Origin: Saccharomonospora cyanea NA-134
Lineage (GTDB): Bacteria; Actinomycetota; Actinomycetes; Mycobacteriales; Pseudonocardiaceae
Reading direction: 5' to 3'
Length of the DNA stretch: 64,000 nt
Assembly (NCBI RefSeq): GCF_000244975.1
Contig: NZ_CM001440.1
Coordinates: forward strand, 1,415,538 to 1,479,537
Position 1 is the stretch's first letter; each line of letters opens with the position of its first letter. Below the pieces are notes generated by a model. It did not search any database and had not been told where the DNA came from. It saw only the letters and a list, made by a program, of their open reading frames with translations. Below are positions 26,711 to 34,358 of this stretch, one piece after another. A program made the position numbers and the translations under genes.

Positions 26711-27131
26711 CTGTTTCCTCCGGGCGGATTTGCGTGTTCACGGATCTCCTCTGGGGCTGCGCCGCCGTTTTCGGCGACACAAAACGGTAACCACGTACAA
26801 CGTGTACAAAGCGAATTGTTCAAAGGGGATTGTCGATAAAGGAGTGAAATCGAAGAACGGGGGGTTTAGTGGCGAGGGCGCGCGGACCTGCGGTTTTGTT
26901 ACGCTGAGCAACCGAGTGACCACTAAAGGTGGTGACCCGGATCACAGGGAAAAATGTGATATGGGTCACTGAATATGGGTGGAGAAAGGCGGTTCCGACC
27001 GCTGTCAAGCGGGCTGCGACGCGGGCCTCGGATGGCGGCGCCTCGACGAGGTGGCCGCGCCGTACCGTTCAGCGGCCCCGACGGCGAAGGCCCCGGCTCG
27101 CCGTGTCCGGCGTGGCCAGGGCCTTCCCAGG
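26711..27131. promoter_or_regulatory. AT-richer regulatory region upstream of the NlpC/P60 gene
   Basis: About 420 bases without a gene. The part from 26775 to 26970 is visibly richer in A/T than the rest of the window, which marks a long upstream region. A ydaO-type c-di-AMP riboswitch, frequent before such genes, was looked for and not found. Confidence 0.5.
26931..26970. promoter_or_regulatory. two tandem CRP/GlxR-like boxes
   Basis: GGTGA-CCCGGA-TCACA (26931-26946) and TGTGA-TATGGG-TCACT (26955-26970) each match the CRP-family consensus TGTGA-N6-TCACA with one mismatch. Their centres are 24 bp apart. They probably act on the minus-strand NlpC/P60 gene. Which regulator binds is inference. 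Confidence 0.55.
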
Positions 27132-27134
27132 TGG

Positions 27135-27205
27135 AGCGGGCGACGGGAATCGAACCCGCGTAACCAGTTTGGAAGACTGGGGCTCTACCATTGAGCTACG
27201 CCCGC
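27135..27205 (-). tRNA. tRNA-Gly (anticodon TCC)
   Basis: The minus strand folds as a 71-base cloverleaf with acceptor arms GCGGGCG/CGCCCGC, anticodon loop CTTCCAA and T-loop GGTTCGATTCC. The 3' CCA is encoded (27132-27134). Confidence 0.95.
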
Positions 27206-27284
27206 GTGCGGCCGGATCACCCGGCTGCGTAGGTAGTGTAGCGGTACCCGCTAGAGTGGTCGCACACCGCCCTCGCGTGGCGGA
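27206..27284. promoter_or_regulatory. divergent tRNA promoters
   Basis: Between the divergent tRNAs, TACACT (minus strand, 27240-27235) and TAGAGT (plus strand, 27252-27257) sit about 28-30 bases from the respective mature 5' ends and fit -10 elements. Confidence 0.5.
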
Positions 27285-27358
27285 CGGGGTGTGGCGCAGT
27301 TTGGTAGCGCATTCGCTTTGGGAGCGAAGGGTCGCAGGTTCAAATCCTGTCACCCCGA
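27285..27358 (+). tRNA. tRNA-Pro (anticodon TGG)
   Basis: A 74-base cloverleaf with acceptor arms CGGGGTG/CACCCCG, anticodon loop TTTGGGA and T-loop GGTTCAAATCC. CCA is not encoded. Its 3' end is the left half of a direct repeat whose other copy is at 29307-29327. Confidence 0.95.
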
Positions 27359-27359
27359 C
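27339..27359 (+). repeat. putative attachment site, left copy (in tRNA-Pro)
   Basis: This 21-base segment recurs at 29307-29327 with a single mismatch; the last 17 bases (AATCCTGTCACCCCGAC) are identical. Duplication of a tRNA 3' end is the classic scar of tyrosine-integrase insertion. Confidence 0.65.
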
Positions 27360-27774
27360 TGTAGGTCGCTGGCCAGCAGGACACCGGTCCCGGTGGGTCT
27401 GCTGGCCGCCCGTCCGCTCGGCACGGCGCTTGGTGACACTTCGCCTGGCGGATGGCCGCATGCCGGCGCCATCAGTGAAGCCCGTCGCCACCGACGCTGA
27501 GGACCCTGCCGAGTGGCTCCCTCAAGCATCCGAACCACCGGCCGAACCCCGTGGACGGCACGAAGCCACCGAAGGACCCAAGAACCGCGTCACCCGCATC
27601 GATCGCCGCCGAGCCTGCCAGGGCACGAAATCCCGTTTGCAGAAGACGATCTCGATGGTCATCCTCGTAGGCGGCAGGACGAACCGGGTGGTGACGCGCC
27701 GGCCCGTCCCGTCCCGAGCTCCCGGTCACGAGATCGACCGCTGAGCGAGCATCGTCGACCCCGCAGGGAGCAGT
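27360..27774 (+). other. non-coding stretch at the left of the tRNA-flanked segment
   Basis: A hairpin (27371-27379 with 27399-27407, nine-base perfect stem plus inner pairing) follows tRNA-Pro and may end its transcript. Beyond it, weak frames run to 27744 but have no ribosome site and no recognisable protein. No integrase or remnant that I can identify. Confidence 0.5.
27371..27407 (+). terminator. hairpin after tRNA-Pro
   Basis: Nine-base perfect arms with an additional inner CACCG/CGGTG pairing begin 12 bases after the tRNA. No T-run. Confidence 0.55.
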
Positions 27775-29274
27775 GTGCTGCCTTTCGTCCACCGGATCAC
27801 CAAGTACGACCCCGCCGATCGGGACCAGCACGGCCACTACATCGGTGTGGAGGAGCCGACCAGCGACCATGGGGCGGTGGAGTCGGCCTACCTGCAGGCT
27901 GTGGCCGCCTTCGCGGCGGCCACAGGCGTCGACCACCTGGCGATTCGGGAGCCGCAGATCAGCGGCGTCGCCCACTTCGGCCTGGAGCCGACAGTGGAAG
28001 ACCACGGCCTGGGCGGGCTCTTCCCGCCCGACCTCAGTGGCTTCCACGACGGCGCGGAGGTTTCCCTCTCCGTCGGTCTGGAGCTGGTGCGGGCCATGCT
28101 CCGTGACAACGGCGCCTGGTGCCGTCTGGAAGTCGAGGACACGTTCGCCGTGCACGTCGGGTGGGACTAGTACGTCTACGTCAGTAGCGACAAGCCCTGC
28201 GAGAGCGCCCTTGCGCGCACCCGGGCGCTCGGACTCTTCCCGGAACGACTGCAGGTGTCACCCTACGAGGCGGACTTCGACGAGTCAGGCCCACAGCGGC
28301 CTGCCGACGAGGATTTCTGGGCCCGTTTGCGCTGGTCCATCGCGATACAGCAGGCGGCCATACTGGAGGAGGGATACGTCGGCAACGCCTCCCGCTGGCA
28401 CCGTCTCACGGAGAACACCCTCGACGCGATACGCGCCAGGATCACCCCGCGTGCCAGGCTGACCGTCTGGCCGGACCTGTCCGCCGACGTGGCCGCGGTT
28501 CTCGCCATGCTCCCCGACGAAGGCCTGGTGGAACTCGTGTGGGAGGCCGAAAACGGGGAGATCACCAGCGCAATCGTCGACGAGACCGGGTACGGGGCAC
28601 TGGCCACCCGGGTGGCGGGTGCCAGGGCCGCTGCCGTCCTGCCCCTGGACGTCGACTCGCGCCACCCGCTGTTCACCGCTGTGATGCCCGACAGTGACGG
28701 CGTTCTGCGGGCCCGGTGGAGGACCGAGCGGACCCCCGACGACCGGGACTGGGCCTTCCTGAGGACTCTCCGTCGCGGACAGATCGTCACCGGCGTGGTC
28801 ACGGAGATCGCCGACTTCGGTGTCACCTTCGTGGACATCGGTGGATTCACCGCAATGATCAATGTTCCGGAGCTGTCCTGGAGGCGCGTCGATCACCCGT
28901 CCGACGTCGTCACCGTGGGTCAGGAGATCTCGGCCGAGATCCTCGACGTCGACATGGTGAGGGAGCGTGTGTCGCTGTCCTTGAAGGCGTTGCAGGCGGA
29001 CCCGATGCCGCAGTTCGTACAGCGGGTCGGCCAGGTCGTGACCGGGGTCGTGACCAAACGCGTGCCCTTCGGCGCCTTCGTTCGCATCGAGGAACGAAAG
29101 GATGGCATCGAAGGGCTCGTACCCCACACCGAGCTGTCCGAGGATCCCGCTGCCGATCCCGAGGAAGTGGTCCGGGTCGGCGATTCCCTCGTCGTGAGGA
29201 TTCTCGACGTCGACCCCACCCGACGTCGAATCACTCTCTCCCACCTACGGGCCCTCGCGCAGGGAGGGCCCTGA
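27775..29274 (+). pseudogene. S1 RNA-binding-domain protein interrupted by an in-frame amber codon
   Basis: One continuous frame of 499 codons is broken only by TAG at 28168-28170 (codon 132). Both sides read as the same protein: the N-terminal part (LPFVHRITKYDPADRDQHGHYIG ... VEDTFAVHVGWD) resumes as YVYVSSDKPCESALARTRALGLFPERL. The C-terminal half has two S1 motifs, about residues 333-410 (GQIVTGVVTEIADFGVTFVD) and 415-495 (VGQVVTGVVTKRVPFGAFVRI). I recall similar uninterrupted proteins in streptomycetes with Gln here, so CAG to TAG is likely. Start GTG at 27775 has GCAGGGAGC upstream. It could be a pseudogene, a split gene with a restart near 28255, or a sequencing error. Confidence 0.8.
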
Positions 29275-29306
29275 CCAGTCCGGGCCATCGGCTCCGTGGT
29301 GGCCGA

Positions 29307-29327
29307 TTCGAATCCTGTCACCCCGAC
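29307..29327 (+). repeat. putative attachment site, right copy of the tRNA-Pro 3' end
   Basis: Matches 27339-27359 in 20 of 21 bases. It stands alone, without the rest of a tRNA, 33 bases after the S1 gene stop and just before a strong terminator. Confidence 0.65.
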
Positions 29328-29337
29328 CAGGTCCGGA

Positions 29338-29387
29338 CGCCCTGACGGCGGCCTGCTTCCCGCTGGGAGCAGGCCGCCGTCAGGGCG
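29338..29387. terminator. strong bidirectional terminator hairpin
   Basis: A perfect 20-bp stem (29338-29357 with 29368-29387) with a 10-base loop, between the S1 gene and the convergent symporter gene. It follows the right tRNA-Pro copy, so it may have been the tRNA terminator before the insertion. Confidence 0.85.
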
Positions 29388-29394
29388 GTCGAGG

Positions 29395-30999
29395 TCAGTG
29401 CGAGGTGGCCTTCTCGGCTCCCGCGCCGGTGAGGGCCCGCACCTCCATCTCCTTGTGCTTGCCCTCCAGGTGTTCCTTCGACAGGACGGTGCCCAGCCAG
29501 CCGAGGAAGAAGGACACCGGGATCGACACCAGCCCCGGGTTCTGGAGCGGGAACCAGTGGAAGTCGACACCGGTGATCATGGACTTCTCGGTGCCCGACA
29601 CCGCCGGGGAGAACACGATCAGCACGATCGTCACCGCGAGCCCGCCGTAGATCGACCACAGTGCGCCCGAGGTGTTGAAGCGCTTCCAGAACAGCGAGTA
29701 CAGGATGGTCGGCAGGTTCGCGGACGCGGCGACGGCGAACGCGAGCGCCACCAAGAACGCCACGTTCTGGTCCTTGGCGAGGATCCCGCCGAGGATCGCG
29801 ACGGCACCGATCACGCACGCCGTGATACGCGCGACCTTCACCTCGGAGTTCTTGGTGTCCGTCTTGCCGTGCTTGATGACGTTGGCGTACACGTCGTGGG
29901 CGAACGAGGCCGACGCGGTGATCGTCAGGCCGGCGACCACGGCGAGGATCGTGGCGAACGCCACCGCCGCGATGAAGCCCAGCAGGAGTGGTCCACCCAG
30001 CGCCTCCGCCAGCAGCGGTGCCGCCGAGTTCTCCCCTCCGGGCGCGTTGCTGATCGTGTCCGTCCCGACGATCGCGGCGGCGCCGTAGCCCAGCACCAGC
30101 GTGAACAGGTAGAACAGGCCGATCAGGGCGATGGCCCAGACCACCGACTTGCGTGCGTCCTTGGCCGTGGGCACGGTGTAGAACCGCATGAGTACGTGCG
30201 GCAGACCGGCCGTGCCCAGCACCAGCGCGACACCGAGCGACAGGAAGTCCAGTTTGGACATCTCGCTGACCCCGTACTTCGCTCCCGGGTTCAGCACGGC
30301 CTCGCCGTCGGGGGACTGCGCGGCGGCCGATCCCAGGAGTTCGGAGAGGTTGAGACCGTAGCGGCCGAGCACCCACACCGTCATCGCGAAGGTACCCGCG
30401 ATGAGCAGGGCGGCCTTGATGATCTGCACCCAGGTGGTGCCCTTCATGCCGCCGACGAGCACGTACACGATCATGACGACGCCGACGACGGCGATGACCA
30501 CGGCCTGCCCGAGGTCGCCCTCGACGCCCAGCAGCAGTGACACGAGTGCGCCCGCGCCCGCCATCTGGGCCAGCAGGTAGAAGAACGAGACCGCCATCGT
30601 GGAGGTCGCCGCCGCGGCGCGCACCGGCTTCTGCCGCATGCGGAACGCGAGCACGTCTCCCATCGTGAACTTGCCGGTGTTGCGCAGGAGTTCGGCGACG
30701 AGGAGCAGTGCCACCAGCCAGGCGACGAGGAAGCCGATCGAGTACAGGAACCCGTCGTAGCCGTACACCGCGATGGCACCCGCGATGCCGAGGAACGAGG
30801 CGGCCGAAAGGTAGTCGCCCGCGATGGCCGTGCCGTTCTGTGGCCCGGTGAAGGCGCGCCCCGCGGCGTAGTAGTCGGAGGCCGTCTTCGTGTTGCGCGA
30901 CGCCCGGAAGACGACCACCAGGGTGACCAGCACGAACAGGGTGAAGATGCTGATGTTGAGGATCGGGTTGTTGCCCTCGATGCCCTGGGCGAGGGTCAT
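29395..30999 (-). CDS. actP: sodium:solute symporter, cation/acetate symporter type
   Basis: The product is 534 residues with 13 predicted transmembrane helices. The SSS core is clear: NGTAIAGDYLSAASFLGIAGAIAVYGYDG near residue 54, then GGMKGTTWVQIIKA and GTAGLPHVLMRFYTVPTAKDARKS near 265. This is the ActP/MctC branch, which takes up acetate, propionate or pyruvate with a cation. The start ATG overlaps the DUF485 stop by four bases. ActP and DUF485 together resemble the enterobacterial yjcH-actP pair. It is the last gene of a minus-strand run beginning with the histidine kinase at 35452. The substrate is inferred from the family. Confidence 0.92.
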   Translation of the reverse strand: MTLAQGIEGNNPILNISIFTLFVLVTLVVVFRASRNTKTASDYYAAGRAFTGPQNGTAIAGDYLSAASFLGIAGAIAVYGYDGFLYSIGFLVAWLVALLLVAELLRNTGKFTMGDVLAFRMRQKPVRAAAATSTMAVSFFYLLAQMAGAGALVSLLLGVEGDLGQAVVIAVVGVVMIVYVLVGGMKGTTWVQIIKAALLIAGTFAMTVWVLGRYGLNLSELLGSAAAQSPDGEAVLNPGAKYGVSEMSKLDFLSLGVALVLGTAGLPHVLMRFYTVPTAKDARKSVVWAIALIGLFYLFTLVLGYGAAAIVGTDTISNAPGGENSAAPLLAEALGGPLLLGFIAAVAFATILAVVAGLTITASASFAHDVYANVIKHGKTDTKNSEVKVARITACVIGAVAILGGILAKDQNVAFLVALAFAVAASANLPTILYSLFWKRFNTSGALWSIYGGLAVTIVLIVFSPAVSGTEKSMITGVDFHWFPLQNPGLVSIPVSFFLGWLGTVLSKEHLEGKHKEMEVRALTGAGAEKATSH

Positions 31000-31340
31000 G
31001 ACGCCTCCCCTTCCATGTCCTGCCTGATCCGGTCGGCGATCGGGTCGAGCTTGCGGTTGGCGTAGCGCACGTACAGCCCGGTGATGACGAACGTCGAGAC
31101 GAACTGCAGCAGGCCGAGGACCAGCCCGACGTTGATGTTGCCGACGAGCTTGATCGACATGAAGCCGTGCGCGTAGTCCGCCAGCAGGACGTACAGCAGG
31201 TACCAGACAAGGAACAGCGCGGTCATGGGGAAGACGAACCGCCGGAGCCGCCTGCGCAGCCGCTGGAAGTCCTCACTCGCGTGGACCTCCGCCCAGGTCG
31301 GCGACCCCGGTGGATGGGTAGGGGGCTCGGTGGCGCTCAC
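30996..31340 (-). CDS. DUF485 membrane protein (YjcH-like symporter partner)
   Basis: The product is 114 residues. Two transmembrane helices (about 40-62 and 76-98) are separated by a short loop; the N-terminus contains EDFQRLRRRLRRFVFPMTALFLVWYLLYVLLADY, the DUF485 signature, and the second helix ends VRYANRKLDPIADRIR. DUF485 genes are found directly before actP-type symporters. I chose GTG at 31340, with GAGGAGG six bases upstream, over an open start at 31364. Coupled by an ATGA overlap to the symporter. Confidence 0.9.
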   Translation of the reverse strand: MSATEPPTHPPGSPTWAEVHASEDFQRLRRRLRRFVFPMTALFLVWYLLYVLLADYAHGFMSIKLVGNINVGLVLGLLQFVSTFVITGLYVRYANRKLDPIADRIRQDMEGEAS

Positions 31341-31417
31341 TCCTGACCTCCTCGTCAGTGACACGTGGGTGTGCGTGGTGCGTCACAGTAGGGAGGGGGA
31401 CGGACGGGACGTAATCG

Positions 31418-33193
31418 TCAGCGGACCAATCGGCGTGTGATGCGACGAACGGCCGACGAGCGGCGTGCGGTCCACGACGAGTGGCCCAGATCACGTGCCA
31501 GTGTCGAGCGGTCGGCGAACGGGAACCGGCGGTGCTCGTGGAGGTGGAGGCGGAGCATCGCGGCGGTCGACCACGGTGGTGGCCTGCCGAACAGGGACAC
31601 CACGACCATCGTGGCGAACGCCAGTGGGACCGACCACGGGGCGGGTTGCACGAGCAGGATCGACACCCAGTCGGGTACCGGCGGGTCGGCGACGCCGAGC
31701 ACGAAACCACCGCAGGAGGCGAGCAGCCCGGCGGTCACGCCTGCCACGGCACCCGTCGCGGTCAGGCGGGACCACCAGATGCCGAGCACGAGCAGCGGGC
31801 AGAACGTGGACGCCGCGACGGTGAACCCCCACGTGACCAGCGTGCTCGCGTCGAAGGACACGGCGGGCAGCGCCAGCAGCACCACCACGACCGCGGCGCC
31901 CACCACGGCGACCCTGAGCTGCCGCAGCCCGCCGGGCACGAGGTCGTGGGAGATGGCGCCGGAGACCACCAGCAGCAGACCGAGGGACGTGGCGAGGAAC
32001 GCGGCGAAGGCACCCGCCGTGAGCAGCCCTGTGAACAACCCGCCCATCGGACCCGCGTCCACCTGCGCGGGCAGCGCCACCACGGCGCTGTCGGTGGCCC
32101 CCGACAGGTACAGGTGCGGCACGAGCACCCGGCCGAGCATCCCGTAGACGCCGGGGAAGACGTAGAAGACGCCGAGCAGCGCCACGGTGAGGGCGGCAGT
32201 GCGCCGCGCTGCGCGTCCGTCGGGGCTGGTGTGGAACCGCATGATGACGTGCGGCAGCCCCATCGTGCCGAACATGGTCGCCATGAGCACGGCCCACGTC
32301 GCGAGCAGCGGGTGGCCGGTGTCGCCGAGTTCGAGCAGCGGTCGTTCCCAGCCGGGCGCGCCCGGCGCGGCCTCGCCCTCCGGTACGGGCGCGGCACTGC
32401 CCTCCTCGAACACCACCGTGGTGCCTGCGGGCACGTGCCACTCGCCGGGTGGCACCGGGCTCACCTCGCCGTCGCGGCCGACCACCCGCACGCCGTCGGG
32501 CACCTCCAGGGTGGCGTCGACGCGGAAGGACACCGGCGTGCGCGTCTCGAAGTGGGTGAACTCGGCCGGGTGCAGCGCCTCCTGCCGCACGTCCGGACCC
32601 GCCTGCGCCAGCAGCCACACGGCGGGGACGACGAAGAGCACCAGTTTCAGCACGAACTGGAACGCCTGGACGTAGGTGGCGGCCCGCATTCCGCCCAGGG
32701 CGAGGGTGGCGCTGACCGCCACGCCGGACAGCAGCACGCCGACCCAGTACGGCGTGCCGCTCACGACACTGAGCACGAGCCCGGCCGTGCGGAACTGCGG
32801 CACCAGGTACAGCACTCCGATCACCAGCACCACCACGGCTGAGAGCCTGCGCAGGGCGGGCGAGCCGAGCCGGGCCTCGGCGAAGTCCGGCACGGTGAGC
32901 GCCCCGGACCGGCGCATCGGAGCGGCGACGAGGGTGAGCATGGCGATGTAGCCCGCCGTGAAGCCGACCGGGTACCACAGCGCTCCGACCCCGTCGCGCA
33001 CCATGAGCCCGGCCACACCGAGAAAGGACGCCGCGGAGAGGTACTCCCCGGACACCGCTGCGGAGTTCAGCAGGGGGGAGACGCGGCGCGAGGCCACGAG
33101 GAAGTCCGAGGTCGTGCGCATCGCGGCGACCCCGTGCAGACCGATGGCGAGAGTGACGAGCAGGACGGGCGCGACGGCGAGTGCGACGATCAT
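31418..33193 (-). CDS. second sodium:solute symporter with an extended external loop
   Basis: The product is 591 residues, 13 transmembrane helices. SSS landmarks: NSAAVSGEYLSAASFLGVAGLMVRDGV near 43, GGMRAATYVQAFQF near 160 and GTMGLPHVIMRFHTSPDGRAARR near 320. Between helices 6 and 7 lies an insert of about 80 residues with beta-rich composition (PVSFRVDATLEVPDGVRVVG, PAGTTVVFEEGSAAPVPEG), longer than in the neighbouring ActP. The C-terminal 60 residues are basic and cytoplasmic. ATG at 33193 overlaps the previous small gene by four bases. Probably a monocarboxylate or related acid carrier; substrate unknown. Confidence 0.9.
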   Translation of the reverse strand: MIVALAVAPVLLVTLAIGLHGVAAMRTTSDFLVASRRVSPLLNSAAVSGEYLSAASFLGVAGLMVRDGVGALWYPVGFTAGYIAMLTLVAAPMRRSGALTVPDFAEARLGSPALRRLSAVVVLVIGVLYLVPQFRTAGLVLSVVSGTPYWVGVLLSGVAVSATLALGGMRAATYVQAFQFVLKLVLFVVPAVWLLAQAGPDVRQEALHPAEFTHFETRTPVSFRVDATLEVPDGVRVVGRDGEVSPVPPGEWHVPAGTTVVFEEGSAAPVPEGEAAPGAPGWERPLLELGDTGHPLLATWAVLMATMFGTMGLPHVIMRFHTSPDGRAARRTAALTVALLGVFYVFPGVYGMLGRVLVPHLYLSGATDSAVVALPAQVDAGPMGGLFTGLLTAGAFAAFLATSLGLLLVVSGAISHDLVPGGLRQLRVAVVGAAVVVVLLALPAVSFDASTLVTWGFTVAASTFCPLLVLGIWWSRLTATGAVAGVTAGLLASCGGFVLGVADPPVPDWVSILLVQPAPWSVPLAFATMVVVSLFGRPPPWSTAAMLRLHLHEHRRFPFADRSTLARDLGHSSWTARRSSAVRRITRRLVR

Positions 33194-33570
33194 CGCCCGT
33201 CCTCGCCGGGGGCCTCCGCTCCCACGGCGCTCTCCTCCCGCTCGGCCCCCCGAAGTTGCCAGAACGCCAACAACGCCATCGCGGGGAACGGCAGAACCAT
33301 CACGGAAAGCCACGAGACCGGGACGCCGAACAACCGCAGCTCGCCCAGCCCCGGGGCGAGTGCCAGCACGAGTGGCAACCCGAACACCAGGGCGAACGCC
33401 GTCGTCAGCGCGACCACGGCGCGTCGCCGCTGCCGCCGGTAGAGAGCCACCGCGAAGGGGGCCTCGACCGGATCGAGCGTGGTCGGTCGCCACGGTCCCC
33501 GGTAACGGCGGCGGGCGTGGGCGAGCCGGGTCTGCGGGCTCGTCACCGTCACCCTGCGCTGGACGGTCAT
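33190..33570 (-). CDS. small two-helix membrane protein, partner of the second symporter
   Basis: The product is 126 residues with two transmembrane helices (about 51-73 and 82-104) after a basic cytoplasmic segment. By size, topology and position it plays the DUF485 part for the downstream symporter, although the sequence motif is not the same. Starts and stops overlap both neighbours by four bases, so it is translationally coupled to the regulator and the transporter. Confidence 0.82.
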   Translation of the reverse strand: MTVQRRVTVTSPQTRLAHARRRYRGPWRPTTLDPVEAPFAVALYRRQRRRAVVALTTAFALVFGLPLVLALAPGLGELRLFGVPVSWLSVMVLPFPAMALLAFWQLRGAEREESAVGAEAPGEDGR

Positions 33571-34358
33571 AGTGCCGTGTCCGGACGCAGCTCACCGCGC
33601 TGCGCGGCACGCAGGAGGCGTTCCCTGAGGTTGCGCGCGTGCCTGCGACTCACCGGCACGTCACCGAGGTCGGTGTGGGCGAGCAGCCCGCCCACCGAGT
33701 CGCTGCGCAGTTCGCGCACGGCGGCCAGAGCCACGAGGAACCCGCGGTGTGTGCGCACGAACCCGGCTCCCGCCCAGTACTCCTCCAGCCGGGAGATCGG
33801 CATCCGTACGAGGTGGACCCCCGAGCGGGTGTGCAGCCGCACGTAGTCGCCGTGCGCCTCCACGAACCGCACGTCCTGCCTGCTGACGTAACGCGTGCGG
33901 CCACCCGACTCCACGGGCAGCGCCGCGAGCGCGTCGGGAGTGGGTTGTTGCGGTGTCTGCTGCGCGGAGGGGGCCGACACCATCCTGCTCACCCGGGCGA
34001 GAGCGTCCGCCAGCCGTTCGGGACGCACGGGTTTGAGCAGGTAGTCGACCGCGCCGATGCCGAAAGCCGCCACGGCGTGCTCGTCGTAGGCGGTGACGAA
34101 CACGATCACCGGGGGTTTCGCGAGCTTGGTCAGCAGCGAGGCGAACTCGAGCCCGTCGAGGCCGGGCATCGAGATGTCGAGGAACACCGCGTCGAACTCC
34201 TCCGACTGCAACCGCTTGAGCGCGGCTACGGCGTCGCCCGCGGCGGCGACCTCGGTCACCTCGGGTGCGTCCCGCAGCATTCCGCACAGGTCGTCCAGCG
34301 CGGCGGGCACGTCGTCGACCGCCAGTACACGCAGTGCCGGCTGGGTTTCTCCGGTCAC
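33567..34358 (-). CDS. LytTR-family response regulator
   Basis: The product is 263 residues. The receiver domain has the acidic pair Asp15-Asp16, the phosphoacceptor Asp61 in FLDISMPGLDG, and the Lys of DYLLKPVRPE. After a Gln/Pro-rich linker, the LytTR DNA-binding domain runs from about 155 to 250 (VRFVEAHGDYVRLHTRSG, GFVRTHRGFLVALAAV, VPVSRRHARNLRE). It would bind direct repeats in target promoters. Overlaps the kinase gene by four bases and the small membrane gene by four bases. Likely controls the symporter genes of its own operon. Confidence 0.92.
   Translation of the reverse strand: MTGETQPALRVLAVDDVPAALDDLCGMLRDAPEVTEVAAAGDAVAALKRLQSEEFDAVFLDISMPGLDGLEFASLLTKLAKPPVIVFVTAYDEHAVAAFGIGAVDYLLKPVRPERLADALARVSRMVSAPSAQQTPQQPTPDALAALPVESGGRTRYVSRQDVRFVEAHGDYVRLHTRSGVHLVRMPISRLEEYWAGAGFVRTHRGFLVALAAVRELRSDSVGGLLAHTDLGDVPVSRRHARNLRERLLRAAQRGELRPDTAL

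Noticed and set aside
26475-26780. Overlapping minus-strand frame upstream of the NlpC/P60 gene with GGAG before a GTG
   Set aside because: It overlaps the hydrolase in another frame and its residues look like shadow sequence.
26711-26930. c-di-AMP (ydaO) riboswitch before the NlpC/P60 gene
   Set aside because: None of the conserved ydaO segments could be found on the minus strand.
27390-27744. Possible gene between tRNA-Pro and the S1 gene
   Set aside because: Frames are short, basic and without a ribosome site or recognisable domain.
29301-29330. Second tRNA-Pro gene
   Set aside because: Only the last 21 bases of the tRNA are present; there are no D or anticodon arms.
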